From Cognataquiflexum rubidum (GTDB lineage: Bacteria; Bacteroidota; Bacteroidia; Cytophagales; Cyclobacteriaceae), in the NCBI RefSeq assembly GCF_022538115.1, contig NZ_JAKZAL010000005.1, positions 62,001 through 126,000 on the forward strand: DNA of 64,000 nt. Direction: 5' to 3'. The first letter of the stretch is position 1; every line of letters starts with the position of its first letter. Of this stretch, positions 1-9,229 are shown in pieces. The position numbers and the translations under genes are program-made. The notes beneath the pieces were generated by a model, which was not told where the DNA came from, did not search any database, and saw nothing but the letters and a program-made list of their open reading frames with translations.

Positions 1-22
1 TATTTCTGTAATGTTTTGAATC

Positions 23-583
23 ATGCAGGAACCTACTTTTAATCCTTTTACCCAAGATGAATTAATCCTTGGAATCAAGTCAAATGAGCCAAAAGTGCTC
101 AAATGGCTTTACCAATCCCAATACCCAAAAATTGAAAAATATGTGGTGGCCAATAACGGTGATGAAGATCAGGCCAAGGATATATTTCAGGAAGCTTTCA
201 TTACTGTTTGGAACAATGTCAGGTCAGATAAATTCATACCCGAAAACGGTACTGCAGTCACAGGATATTTGTATCAAATCGCAAAAAACAAATGGTTGGA
301 TTACCTAAGGTCATCCAAATATCAAAAAACCACCAACCTCGAGACCAAACATGACAGGTCTGAAGAGGAGGAAGGAAATTCGGAATCCTTGCAAAACCAC
401 ATGGAAGCCGAATTCAAAAAATTGGGAGAAAACTGCCGAGAAATCCTGAAAAGGTTTTACTTCCAAAAGCAAACCATGGAGACCATCGCCGAGGCTTTCC
501 AGTGGACGGAGGCAACTGCCCGAAACAACAAATACAGGTGCATTCAGCGCCTCAAAGAAAAAGTGAATACTCTAAAACATTGA
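23..583 (+). CDS. ECF-type RNA polymerase sigma factor (186 aa)
   Basis: Sigma-70 family factor of the extracytoplasmic-function class, which would direct RNA polymerase to a small regulon. Region 2 lies around residues 25-100, including the DIFQEAFITVWNN stretch typical of sigma region 2.1-2.2 and a GYLYQIAKNKWLDYLR stretch typical of region 2.3-2.4. Region 4 is in the last 60 residues, with a helix-turn-helix ending RNNKYRCIQRLKEK. Length is normal for the class. The next gene starts three bases after its stop and encodes a single-pass protein with an anti-sigma-like N-terminus, so the two probably form a sigma/anti-sigma pair. A near-match to the Bacteroidota -7 element lies just upstream, but the window edge hides the rest of the promoter. 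The target regulon is unknown. Confidence 0.9.
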   Translation: MQEPTFNPFTQDELILGIKSNEPKVLKWLYQSQYPKIEKYVVANNGDEDQAKDIFQEAFITVWNNVRSDKFIPENGTAVTGYLYQIAKNKWLDYLRSSKYQKTTNLETKHDRSEEEEGNSESLQNHMEAEFKKLGENCREILKRFYFQKQTMETIAEAFQWTEATARNNKYRCIQRLKEKVNTLKH

Positions 584-586
584 AAA

Positions 587-1324
587 TTGGACACTACAGA
601 CAATATCTCGCAACAGGAATTTGAAAGAATAGAGAGCTATATCCTTGGTTTGATGACTGATGAGGAAAAGAAATCCTTCGAAGAAGAACTGAACCTTGAC
701 CCAAAACTCCGTGCAAATGTCAAGGACATCAAGGTCCTTTTGCAGGAAGTGGAGCGGGCATCCCTTAAAGAAAGCTTGGACGAATACCATTCGGAGTTGA
801 AAGCTACACCGGTTATTCCCATCTTGCCCGAAAGACAATTCAAGTGGAAGCCTTTGGCCATCGCTGCATCAGTTCTGCTTTTATTGGCCGTTTCATTTTG
901 GGTTTTTGTGGGAAACTCTACCGAAAATGAAAAATTATTTATGGCTTATTACCTGCCTGATCCCGGGATGGTCACCGCTATGGGTACCAATACCGATTAT
1001 GAATTTGACAGAGGAATGGTCGATTACAAGACGGGAGATTACCAAGCAGCCATTACAAGATGGGAAAAACTATTGGCCCAAAAGCCAGACAACGACACCT
1101 TAAATTATTTCCTAGGGTCAGCTTTTCTTGCGGTAGGTAATCCTGACCAAGCCAAAGCTTACCTGGAAAAAACGGCTCAGGTGGAATCCAGTATCTTCCA
1201 AAAAGAAGCTTATTGGTATCTTGGATTATCATTGCTAAAATCAGAAAAAACTGAAGAGGCAATCAAATTCCTCCAAAATTCAGGTAGGAAAGAAGCTACC
1301 GAAATCATCGAAAAACTAAAGTGA
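587..1324 (+). CDS. Anti-sigma-like single-pass membrane protein with TPR domain (245 aa)
   Basis: Probable membrane partner of the sigma factor three bases upstream. The N-terminus has the acidic helical arrangement seen at the start of many anti-sigma factors (FERIESYILGLMTDEEKKSF, about residues 12-31). One transmembrane helix follows at about residues 88-108. The outer part carries tetratricopeptide-like repeats (about 145-240, for example GDYQAAITRWEKLLAQKPDN). The start is TTG at 587; the first in-frame ATG would be in the TDEEKK region and would cut the anti-sigma helix, so TTG is preferred. The layout, cytoplasmic sigma-binding end plus periplasmic TPR, suggests sensing through a protein-protein contact. 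That role is inferred. No zinc-binding HxxxCxxC motif is visible, so this is not a classical ZAS protein. Confidence 0.72.
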   Translation: MDTTDNISQQEFERIESYILGLMTDEEKKSFEEELNLDPKLRANVKDIKVLLQEVERASLKESLDEYHSELKATPVIPILPERQFKWKPLAIAASVLLLLAVSFWVFVGNSTENEKLFMAYYLPDPGMVTAMGTNTDYEFDRGMVDYKTGDYQAAITRWEKLLAQKPDNDTLNYFLGSAFLAVGNPDQAKAYLEKTAQVESSIFQKEAYWYLGLSLLKSEKTEEAIKFLQNSGRKEATEIIEKLK

Positions 1325-1507
1325 TACCTTATGGATTTAGCTAAAGATATTCAGACCACAGTCGATATTCCATAGCCACTTCAATTGCGCTTCACTCCGA
1401 GTTTTAGATAGTAAAAGTCAAGAAGGCGTACTTACATAAAAACTGTTTAAAAAGAACCAATGAGGAAATGATAGGTTCCAATCCTTCCAAATTGTATAAT
1501 TTGCGGG

Positions 1508-2662
1508 ATGCGTCATACTTCCTACATAGAGATTAGCCGACAAGCCTACAGGCAAAACATGGATTTTTTGAAATCTGATATCGGTCCAAAAACCGAAATA
1601 TCGGTAGTAGTCAAAGGAAATGCTTATGGTCACGGTATTGAAAACATTGTACTTCTCGCAGAAGAAAACGGCATCCGCCACTTCAGTACCTTCAGCGCAG
1701 ATGAGGCCATTCGGGTACATAATTCAAGCAAATCTGACAGTGAAGTCATGATTATGGGCATGTTGGAAGATGAGGATTTGAAGGAAATTATTCAGAAAGG
1801 AATCAGCTTTTACGTTTTTGAATTTGAAAGATTGGATGCAGCAATCAAGGTGGCAAAAAAGCTAAATGTCAAAGCGAAAATCCATGTTGAGGTAGAAACC
1901 GGATTCCATCGGACGGGATTCGAATGGGAGGAAAAAGAAGCATTGTTGGAGATTCTGAAAGAAAATGCCGAACAACTTTCACTCAAAGGATTGTGCACCC
2001 ACTATGCAGGAGCAGAAAGCATCAGCAACTATGTACGTGTCCGCAAGCAGATCAAGCTATACAAGAAATTCAAAACATGGTTTGAATCACAAGGTCTAAA
2101 TTTTGATAAGTACCATACTGCCTGCTCGGCCGCGACACTTCTCTATCCCGAAACAAAAATGGATCTAGTCAGAATTGGAATAACTTCCTATGGATTTTGG
2201 CCGACACAGGAAACCTATATGTACCGGTACCAATCTTTGCCTGTAAACAATAAAAATCCTCTCAAAAGACTTATCAGCTGGAAAAGTAGCGTGATGAATA
2301 TCAAATCAGTCAAAATGGGTGAGTTTATCGGTTATGGCTCGAGTTATATGACGCCAAGAAACATGCAGATTGCTTTGGTGCCGATCGGATATGGCCATGG
2401 ATACAGCCGCTTGCTCAGCAATCAGGGTAAAGTCCTCATTTCCGGAAAGATCGTTTTCGTCACAGGAACAGTGACCATGAATAGCATCGCCGTTGATGTT
2501 ACTGATTTGGAAAAGGTAATGAAGGGAGATGAGGTTGTTATCATTGGTGTTCAAGGCGAACTTGAAATCACTGTCGCCTCCTTTGGAGAATCCAGCCAAC
2601 AAGTAAATTATGAATTGCTGACAAGATTGCCTTTGGATATACCGCGGAGGATTGTGGAATAA
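1508..2662 (+). CDS. alr: Alanine racemase family, stand-alone (384 aa)
   Basis: Fold-type III PLP enzyme interconverting L- and D-alanine for peptidoglycan. The PLP lysine is Lys36 in VVVKGNAYGHG. The second-domain catalytic tyrosine is in GYGSSY (about 276), followed by VPIGYGHGYSR, which matches the family. Where classical alanine racemases have a C-M-D motif near residue 312, this protein reads VTMNSIAVDVT, with Asn in place of Asp, so substrate range could differ. Many Bacteroidota carry a MurF-Alr fusion; this one has no MurF part. It is a single gene. A near-match to the -7 element (TAATTTG, one base short) ends only a few bases before the ATG, so its transcript may have almost no leader. 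Confidence 0.85.
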   Translation: MRHTSYIEISRQAYRQNMDFLKSDIGPKTEISVVVKGNAYGHGIENIVLLAEENGIRHFSTFSADEAIRVHNSSKSDSEVMIMGMLEDEDLKEIIQKGISFYVFEFERLDAAIKVAKKLNVKAKIHVEVETGFHRTGFEWEEKEALLEILKENAEQLSLKGLCTHYAGAESISNYVRVRKQIKLYKKFKTWFESQGLNFDKYHTACSAATLLYPETKMDLVRIGITSYGFWPTQETYMYRYQSLPVNNKNPLKRLISWKSSVMNIKSVKMGEFIGYGSSYMTPRNMQIALVPIGYGHGYSRLLSNQGKVLISGKIVFVTGTVTMNSIAVDVTDLEKVMKGDEVVIIGVQGELEITVASFGESSQQVNYELLTRLPLDIPRRIVE

Positions 2663-2828
2663 AAAAAAGAATCTCTATCTCTTTATTTTTACCTACAAAG
2701 TCAGCGTAGGCAGCATCTACAAGGTCATTGATTATTTTTTATGATTGTCAGCAATGACAACCTTGGCCGAAATAAGTAAAATAAGTAGTCCAGACAGTCC
2801 TTGGATTTGATAAAAAAATGAGGGTGTT

Positions 2829-3236
2829 TCAAACTTTTGTTGGGGTGCTTTCAGACGATTTTGAAAAGATGAGGTAAAGGACAAACAATAGAATCATGAT
2901 GATATCTACAATTACCGCAGTCCCCGCGCCGAAACTCATATACTGACTTCCAAAAGAAAGAACCAGAATTACAAAAATGGTTTTGCTCATTCCTGCTATT
3001 ACCAATGAGTAATCCCTAACAGCAGGTTTGAATGCGCCATATATCAGCATAATCCCTATAAGGCCTATTAAAGCTGACCATCCCCGGACAACGATATTTT
3101 CAGGCCCTGTTACGAGCGGTTCCCCAAAATTTGACTCAAGGGAAGATTCAGGTGAAAAAAGCCCAAGAAACATGCTGCAGGTAAGCAATCCGCAAATAAG
3201 CATGATCCATTTAAAGTTTGATACGAATTTATTCAT
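2829..3236 (-). CDS. Small multi-pass membrane protein, unknown function (135 aa)
   Basis: Not recognised as a named family. Hydrophobic segments lie at about residues 9-27, 52-68, 80-96 and 103-124, giving probably four transmembrane helices, with a polar tail rich in Ser and Thr. Such four-helix proteins resemble DUF4345-like integral membrane proteins, but no signature residue confirms that. It stands alone between alr and the sulfatase, convergent with the first and co-directional with the second at 160 bases distance. The start ATG at 3236 is the only good one. Confidence 0.6.
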   Translation of the reverse strand: MNKFVSNFKWIMLICGLLTCSMFLGLFSPESSLESNFGEPLVTGPENIVVRGWSALIGLIGIMLIYGAFKPAVRDYSLVIAGMSKTIFVILVLSFGSQYMSFGAGTAVIVDIIMILLFVLYLIFSKSSESTPTKV

Positions 3237-3397
3237 GACTTTTTTCTTAATTTTTAAGGGAGATTGCGCTGTTTAATTGAGAAATGAAAGAAGAATTCCA
3301 AAGAGATTACCGCAGTAAATTCTCCCTGAAATTCTTCTTTTAAAACCCCCATGACCTCATTGTCATTGAGTGCAAGTCATTGAGCTGACCTTTCTGT

Positions 3398-5800
3398 TTA
3401 ATCGATTACAGGTGGAGTTTCTGACGGAACGTTTGTAGCAATACGTTGGACTGTAACATTTTTGATGTTTCCATTAAATTTACTTGAGGCACCATAATCT
3501 GCCACAACAGTTCCTAAATCCACACCCACATCTGCCAAATCAACAACAGAGAAAATTCCCGGTTGTGTCCTTTCAATGCGTCCCTCACCAACTTTTTCTC
3601 CATCCACTGAAATCGTTCCAACACCACCGCGACCAGGTCCTCCACCATCGTATTTAAATTCATATACCAAGGTGTGTTTTCCTGGGGCTAAAGACTGTGT
3701 GGAAGAAATGGTTGTGGAATTCAATCCTAGGAAATTATAGGTAAATAAAGGTTTTCCGTTTTTGACATAGAATGATAACCCACCAAATCGCCCTCCTTGG
3801 CAAACCAAAACACCATTTCCTCCCGGACCTAATTCAATCTCGGCGGTAATGGTGTAGGACGTATTTTGTAAGCTAGGAAATACATCAACGCCAAGTCCTT
3901 TCATATCCTTGGTGAGTGTCATTGATGTTCTTCCTGGTGCCATTACAGTAGGCCTGCCTGCGACCTCGGCTATCATCCGCTCTACTGTGCGATCATCAAT
4001 GGGTAGTACGTGGTATTTCTCGGCTTCCTTCATAAAGAGGGCCTGCATATCTTTAAGTTTTTGCGGCTCCTTTTGCGCAAGGTCATTGGATAAGCTGAAG
4101 TCTTCTTTGGTGTTGTACAATTCCCAAACATCATTTTCCAGCGTATTAAATGGTTCAGGCAAAAATGGCGCTATGTGAATAGTCCGGGCATACCAACCAT
4201 CCTCGTAAATAGCTCGGTTACCGCCAATTTCAAAATATTGCACGGTATGCTGTTCCGGTGCGGAAGCATTGTCGAATGAATACGCAAGACTGGTACCTTC
4301 GATAGGATCTTGCGCAATGCCGTTTACCATTTTGGGAGATGGAATCCCGGTTATTTCGTAAACCGTTGGAGCTACATCACTGACAAAACCGAATTGATTT
4401 CTCATTTCACCCTTGGCTTTAATGCCTTTTGGCCAATGCACTACCATACCGTTACGGGTTCCTCCAAAATCTGAAGCCATTTGCTTTGTCCATGTAAAAG
4501 GGCTATTGGTAGCTACTGCCCATCCGGAAGCCATGTGTGGAATGGTGCTTTCGGTACCCCATTCGTCATAGAGCTTCATCATATCCTCAACATTTTCTTT
4601 TACCCTGTTGAAGTAGGTCCATTCATTGAACATACCTGTTTGCTGACCTTCTGCACTTGATCCATTGTCACCGGCAATAAAGAAGATGATGGTATTGTCT
4701 AATTCACCCATTTCTTCAATGGCATCTATCAAGCGGCCGATTTCATGGTCGGTATGCTCGGCAAACCCGGCAAAAACCTCCATCTGACGGGCAAATAATT
4801 TTTGTTCATCGGGAGATAAATCGGCCCAATCCTGAATTTGCTCTGGTTTAGGAGGAAGGATTGTATTGGCAGGAACGATGCCCAATTTTTTCTGACGCTC
4901 CAGGGTTTCTTCGCGCAATACATCCCATCCTTTGTCGAATTTGCCTTTGTATTTAGCAGAATATTCTTTAGGGGCATGATGTGGCGCTCGCGTTGCTCCC
5001 GGTGCATAGTACATGAAGAATGGTTTGTCAGGCTGCAAAGCTTGCTGCTTGTTTACCCAAGAAACTGCTTGGTTGGTCATGTCGTTGGTGAAATGGTAGC
5101 CCGGATAGTTCGGAGTTTCTATCATGGTTACACCATCATAAATTAATGGCGCCCAGTTGTTGGTTATTCCCCCGAGGAAACCATAAAATTTCTCAAAGCC
5201 TGAATGGGTAGGCCATCTGTCTTGTGGTCCATTACTTGATTTTTCCCAGGTAGGCGTCTCGTGGCTTTTTCCAAATTGGGCCGTGCTATATCCGTTTTGC
5301 CTGAGGACTTCAGCCATTGGGGTAATAGATTGAGGGCGGATAGAAGTGTACCCTGGATAAGCAGTTGCTAATTCAGTTATGATGCCAAGGTTTACGGAGT
5401 GTGGGTTGTATCCTGTAAGCAGTGCTGCCCGTGTTGGGGTGCAAAGCGCAGTGGTATGAAACCGGTTATAAGTCAAGCCGTTTTTTGCAAGACGGTCGAG
5501 GGTCGGCATATAGGCCGGACCGCCAAACGTCTCTGGAACAGCAAATCCCATATCATCCATCAAAATAATAACTACGTTAGGTGCGTCTTTCGGAGCCGTA
5601 ACTTCAAATCTTGGCGGAGGCGTGGCGTTACGCACATCGAGTTCGCTGTACCTAACCCTTTCCGGGTGTCTGATGGGTAGCACTGTTCGGTCTATGCCGT
5701 CCGGACTGGCAACCGTTGTAGTCTCGGTCTGTTTGGGTTCACATGCCAAAAATACCGCAAGGCTAGACATGAGTGACAGTTGAATTAATCGAATTTTCAT
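3398..5800 (-). CDS. Lipoprotein arylsulfatase with C-terminal beta domain (800 aa)
   Basis: Formylglycine-dependent sulfatase that hydrolyses sulfate esters. A lipoprotein signal ends at Cys20 (VFLAC), so it should be anchored outside the cytoplasm. The metal-binding start of the sulfatase domain is NVVIILMDDMG (about 75-85). The maturation motif is LCTPTRAALLTG with Cys120 as the residue converted to formylglycine. The domain continues to about residue 560. The last 180 residues form a beta-rich, laminin-G-like region (ISVDGEKVGEGRIERTQPG), a tail found on PAS-type arylsulfatases. It needs an anaerobic-type or FGE-type maturase, which is not in this window. It is monocistronic. Substrate is not predictable; polysaccharide or small aryl sulfate are both possible. 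Confidence 0.92.
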   Translation of the reverse strand: MKIRLIQLSLMSSLAVFLACEPKQTETTTVASPDGIDRTVLPIRHPERVRYSELDVRNATPPPRFEVTAPKDAPNVVIILMDDMGFAVPETFGGPAYMPTLDRLAKNGLTYNRFHTTALCTPTRAALLTGYNPHSVNLGIITELATAYPGYTSIRPQSITPMAEVLRQNGYSTAQFGKSHETPTWEKSSNGPQDRWPTHSGFEKFYGFLGGITNNWAPLIYDGVTMIETPNYPGYHFTNDMTNQAVSWVNKQQALQPDKPFFMYYAPGATRAPHHAPKEYSAKYKGKFDKGWDVLREETLERQKKLGIVPANTILPPKPEQIQDWADLSPDEQKLFARQMEVFAGFAEHTDHEIGRLIDAIEEMGELDNTIIFFIAGDNGSSAEGQQTGMFNEWTYFNRVKENVEDMMKLYDEWGTESTIPHMASGWAVATNSPFTWTKQMASDFGGTRNGMVVHWPKGIKAKGEMRNQFGFVSDVAPTVYEITGIPSPKMVNGIAQDPIEGTSLAYSFDNASAPEQHTVQYFEIGGNRAIYEDGWYARTIHIAPFLPEPFNTLENDVWELYNTKEDFSLSNDLAQKEPQKLKDMQALFMKEAEKYHVLPIDDRTVERMIAEVAGRPTVMAPGRTSMTLTKDMKGLGVDVFPSLQNTSYTITAEIELGPGGNGVLVCQGGRFGGLSFYVKNGKPLFTYNFLGLNSTTISSTQSLAPGKHTLVYEFKYDGGGPGRGGVGTISVDGEKVGEGRIERTQPGIFSVVDLADVGVDLGTVVADYGASSKFNGNIKNVTVQRIATNVPSETPPVID

Positions 5801-6162
5801 ACGTGAATATTTAATTGAGATTTTTTAAAATTTACTTACCAAGAATCTTTTACTACCAGAGAAATGCTCGAAATCCCGAGAGTGTCAGGAAAAAGCACAG
5901 ATAAAATAGATGGCATTTTTCGCCGAAATATGAAAAGCTAGGTTTTGCTTTTTACAATAGAAACTTCTCGTTTTTCAGTTTTTTGAGAAATTTTCATTAA
6001 TCTTCAAACTTATTGTTTCCAGTAAAGAATCTTTGGATAATCTTGCCAAATTTCGATGAATGATTGAATCTTTATTTGAAAAAAGGCCACAAGCGATTTC
6101 AAAAAGATTGGTTTCTAAATTTTAAGGATGAAAATTGTTTCCTTATCAAAATGTAGAAAAAA
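5801..6162. other. Divergent intergenic region, 362 bp
   Basis: AT-rich spacer between the divergent sulfatase and aldehyde dehydrogenase genes. It must hold promoters for both, but no confident TTTG / TAnnTTTG pair could be assigned. No gene-sized reading frame and no repeat of the families found elsewhere in the window was seen. Confidence 0.5.
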
Positions 6163-7587
6163 ATGGAAGTTGAATTGATGAAAACCGAAATAGATAAGGT
6201 TTTCGATTTGCAAAAAACTCATTCTTTGAATATGAGATCCAGCACTGCCGATGAAAGAATCGGACTGCTAAGAAGTCTTCACGACTGGGTTTTGAGCCAT
6301 AGGGACGACATCAAAAAGGCCATGTATGCGGATTACCGCAAGCCCTACACAGAGACCGATATCACAGAAATTTACCCGGTTCTTTCGGAAGCCAAGCATA
6401 CCATCAAATGCCTGAAGAACTGGATGAAAACGAAACGGGTCCCTACCCCGGTCACCTTTTTGGGCACAAAAGCACACATCCAATTTGAACCGAAAGGATC
6501 AAGTCTCATCATTGCTCCATGGAATTATCCCTTTAATCTGGCAATATGTCCATTGGTATCCGCTTTGAGTGCAGGTTGTACGGTGATGATCAAACCTTCG
6601 GAAATGACACCGCACACCTCTGCCCTGATCAAACAAATGATCGGCGAACTTTTCAATGAAAACCTTGTCAGCGTAATAGAAGGTGGTCTTGAAGCCAGTC
6701 AGCTGCTTCTTGCCAAGCCCTTTGACCATATCTTTTTTACCGGAAGTCCTATGGTTGGGAAGATTGTCATGAGATCCGCTTCCGACCACCTTGGTTCTGT
6801 GACCTTGGAATTGGGTGGAAAATCACCTGTTGTCATTGCGCCTGATGCGGACTTGAAGGACGCAGCCCGAAAAATTGCCTCCACCAAATTCATCAATTGT
6901 GGACAGACATGCGTAGCTCCCGATTTTGTTTTGGTACCAAAATCCTTACGGGATGAATTTGTCCAAAATTTAAATGAGGCCATTGATACATTGTATTCCA
7001 GCGATGGACAAGGTGTTGAAAAAAGTGCGGATTATGGCAGGATAGTCAATGAAAGGCATTTCAACCGACTCAATCAACTGGTGGAGGAAGCCTGTAAAAG
7101 CGGAGCTACACTTGCCAAAGGAGGTAAAAATATCCCTGAAGAAAATTTCATAGAACCCACTATCCTTACCATGGTCAAAGATTCTATGATGGTAATGGAA
7201 GATGAAATATTCGGTCCCATATTACCCATCATGGACTATGAAAACTTGGATGATGCCTTGAATTTTATCAACAAAATGCCCAAGCCTTTGGCGCTTTATG
7301 CATTTTCTAAGAGTGATAAGAAGTTGGGTTACATTTTCAAAAAGACCAGTTCAGGTGGTGCTGTCGCCAATGACTGTGTGCTGCATTTTATCCATCCTGA
7401 GCTTCCTTTTGGGGGGGTGAACAATTCAGGGATCGGTAAGTCACATGGACATTTTGGGTTCTTGGAATTTACCAACCAAAAATCAGTTCTCAAGCAAAGG
7501 GTCGGCTTCACCGCTGTTACGCCTTTGTTCCCACCTTATAACAAAACAAAGGAAATGTTAATTGATGGCCTCTTGAAGTGGTTTTGA
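6163..7587 (+). CDS. NAD(P)-dependent aldehyde dehydrogenase, ALDH3-like (474 aa)
   Basis: Oxidises aldehydes to carboxylates. The Rossmann and catalytic domains are complete: IIAPWNYPFNL (about 116-126), the IKPSE cofactor motif (143-147), FTGSPMVGK, the general base Glu216 in LELGGKSP, and the nucleophile Cys250 in NCGQTC. The long C-terminal arm (SHGHFGFLEFTNQKSVLKQR) and overall length fit the class 3, fatty or coniferyl aldehyde type. ATG at 6163 is used; an ATG five codons later (6178) is equally possible. The iron alcohol dehydrogenase gene follows 124 bases downstream on the same strand, so alcohol-to-acid oxidation by the pair is plausible. The physiological substrate is unknown. Confidence 0.88.
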   Translation: MEVELMKTEIDKVFDLQKTHSLNMRSSTADERIGLLRSLHDWVLSHRDDIKKAMYADYRKPYTETDITEIYPVLSEAKHTIKCLKNWMKTKRVPTPVTFLGTKAHIQFEPKGSSLIIAPWNYPFNLAICPLVSALSAGCTVMIKPSEMTPHTSALIKQMIGELFNENLVSVIEGGLEASQLLLAKPFDHIFFTGSPMVGKIVMRSASDHLGSVTLELGGKSPVVIAPDADLKDAARKIASTKFINCGQTCVAPDFVLVPKSLRDEFVQNLNEAIDTLYSSDGQGVEKSADYGRIVNERHFNRLNQLVEEACKSGATLAKGGKNIPEENFIEPTILTMVKDSMMVMEDEIFGPILPIMDYENLDDALNFINKMPKPLALYAFSKSDKKLGYIFKKTSSGGAVANDCVLHFIHPELPFGGVNNSGIGKSHGHFGFLEFTNQKSVLKQRVGFTAVTPLFPPYNKTKEMLIDGLLKWF

Positions 7588-7711
7588 TGGGTAATTTGAA
7601 TGAGCTTTTCTAAAGCAATTTTTAGAGGTTTCCATTTTTAATTTTCCCTTACAGATCATAGCAATCTTTGTTTTGATTGATTTTCCTTACTATAAATTCT
7701 TATATACTGAA

Positions 7712-8935
7712 ATGAAAAATTTAATCCTAAGCTCCTACTACAGGGTTTACCAAACAGTTTTTAAATTGGCAATGCCCTTACTTCCCTGGCGCAAACCTGT
7801 GCTGTTGGAAGGTCCGGGAAGTGTAAAGAAAGTGCCAAGCTTGCTTGAAGAATTGAAAATCAAAAACGTACTGATCGTGACAGACAGTACTTTGATGAAA
7901 TTGGGATTATTGGAAGACCTGATAAGTTCACTTGGAGTCAATGGCTGTAAATATGCTGTTTTTGATAAAACAGTCCCGGATCCGACTATTGAAAATGTCG
8001 AAGAAGCGCTGAAACTTTATCATCAGTATGATTGTAAAGCCATTATTGCATTTGGTGGTGGGTCTCCGATGGATTGTGCCAAAGCAGTGGGCGCAAGGGT
8101 CAGCCGTCCAAATATGCCTGTTTCCAAAATGAAAGGAGTTTTGAAAGTAATTTTCAAAATTCCGACGCTCATTGCAGTGCCTACTACAGCGGGCACAGGC
8201 AGCGAGGTAACTTTAGCTGCGGTAATCAGCAACAGTGAAACCCACGAAAAATATGCCATCAATGATTTTTGCCTCATTCCACATTATGCGGTACTTGACC
8301 CTGAGCTTACCTTAAAACTTCCACCCCATATCACTGCGGCGACCGGAATGGATGCTATGACACACGCAGTCGAATCGTACATCGGTAGAAGCAATACAAA
8401 GGAAACAAGGAACTCAGCATTGGAAGCGATTACCCTCATTCACCAAAATCTGCAGCAGGCATATAATGTTCCTGGAGATCTAAAAGCCAGGGCTGCTATG
8501 CTTAAAGGTTCGTATTTGGCAGGAGTAGCCTTTACCCGTGCTTATGTTGGCTATGTCCATGCGATTGCACATACTATTGGCGGGTTCTATGGTTATCCAC
8601 ATGGTTTGGCCAATGCCATCATCATGCCCCATGTTTTGGAATTTTATGGACCTGCGGCGAGTGGCCGTTTGGCCGAACTTGCAGACCATTTGGGTATTGC
8701 TAAAGGAAACCAAGGCACCGCTCAAAAAGCAACTGCTTTTGTCCAATACCTCAAAGACATGAACAAAAAAATGAGCATAAAAAGTAACATTGAGGAAATC
8801 AAAAAAAGTGATTTACCGGAAATGATCAGCAGGGCATTGGCGGAAGCCAATCCACTATATCCTGTACCTCAGGTTTTGTTTAGGGAGGATTTGGAAAAAC
8901 TCTATATGAAAATTAGAGGTAGTGCAAAAGCTTGA
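7712..8935 (+). CDS. Iron-containing alcohol dehydrogenase (407 aa)
   Basis: Group III, NAD(P)-dependent metal alcohol dehydrogenase. The nucleotide-binding signature is GGGSPMDCAK, followed by VPTTAGTGSE. The metal ligands lie in DAMTHAVESY (Asp and the first His) and in HAIAHTIGGFYGYPHG (two further His), so all are present and the enzyme should be active. A TTG-initiated extension from 7673 is open but adds only 13 poorly hydrophobic residues; ATG at 7712 gives the usual family length. It follows the aldehyde dehydrogenase on the same strand and may act with it, the alcohol dehydrogenase making or removing the aldehyde. Which alcohol is used cannot be read from the sequence. Confidence 0.9.
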   Translation: MKNLILSSYYRVYQTVFKLAMPLLPWRKPVLLEGPGSVKKVPSLLEELKIKNVLIVTDSTLMKLGLLEDLISSLGVNGCKYAVFDKTVPDPTIENVEEALKLYHQYDCKAIIAFGGGSPMDCAKAVGARVSRPNMPVSKMKGVLKVIFKIPTLIAVPTTAGTGSEVTLAAVISNSETHEKYAINDFCLIPHYAVLDPELTLKLPPHITAATGMDAMTHAVESYIGRSNTKETRNSALEAITLIHQNLQQAYNVPGDLKARAAMLKGSYLAGVAFTRAYVGYVHAIAHTIGGFYGYPHGLANAIIMPHVLEFYGPAASGRLAELADHLGIAKGNQGTAQKATAFVQYLKDMNKKMSIKSNIEEIKKSDLPEMISRALAEANPLYPVPQVLFREDLEKLYMKIRGSAKA

Positions 8936-8953
8936 TCAATTATAAAAACTATC

Positions 8954-9099
8954 ATGGATATACGCTTCTTTGCCAGTAACCCCATATTCTTCTTCATGGG
9001 GATGGAAGACGGAAGTCGGAAGACCGATGTACCGGGTATTTCAGTCCGCAGACAAGAATTTAAATGGATATCCAATCTACTGGCGCAATTGCGTACATA
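8954..9099 (+). repeat. Dispersed ~146-bp repeat element, copy 1 (inverted to copies 2 and 3)
   Basis: The reverse complement of this stretch aligns along almost its whole length to 13536-13667 and more loosely to 24072-24206. Shared blocks include GAAGAAGAATATGGGG, the CGGTCTTCCG region and both ends. The ends are themselves imperfect inverted repeats (TACGC...TGCCAGTA at one side, TACGC...GCCAGTA at the other), like a miniature inverted-repeat element or a REP-type sequence. It has no coding capacity of its own. Confidence 0.8.
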
Positions 9100-9165
9100 C
9101 ATTAAAACTGTTTAAAAGGGGAAAAAACATAAGTTTTTATTATTGTAAATTTCTTTTGAGAAAGG

Positions 9166-9195
9166 CTGCCAGGAATCATTTTTTCTGGCAGTTTT
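9166..9195 (+). terminator. Probable intrinsic terminator
   Basis: A perfect 7-bp stem CTGCCAG / CTGGCAG with a 12-base loop is followed by TTTT. It lies between the alcohol dehydrogenase and the aminotransferase genes and would separate their transcripts. The T-run is short, so efficiency may be low. Confidence 0.55.
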
Positions 9196-9229
9196 GCTTA
9201 AAAGCAAAATTATTTTTAGCTTCTGCTGT

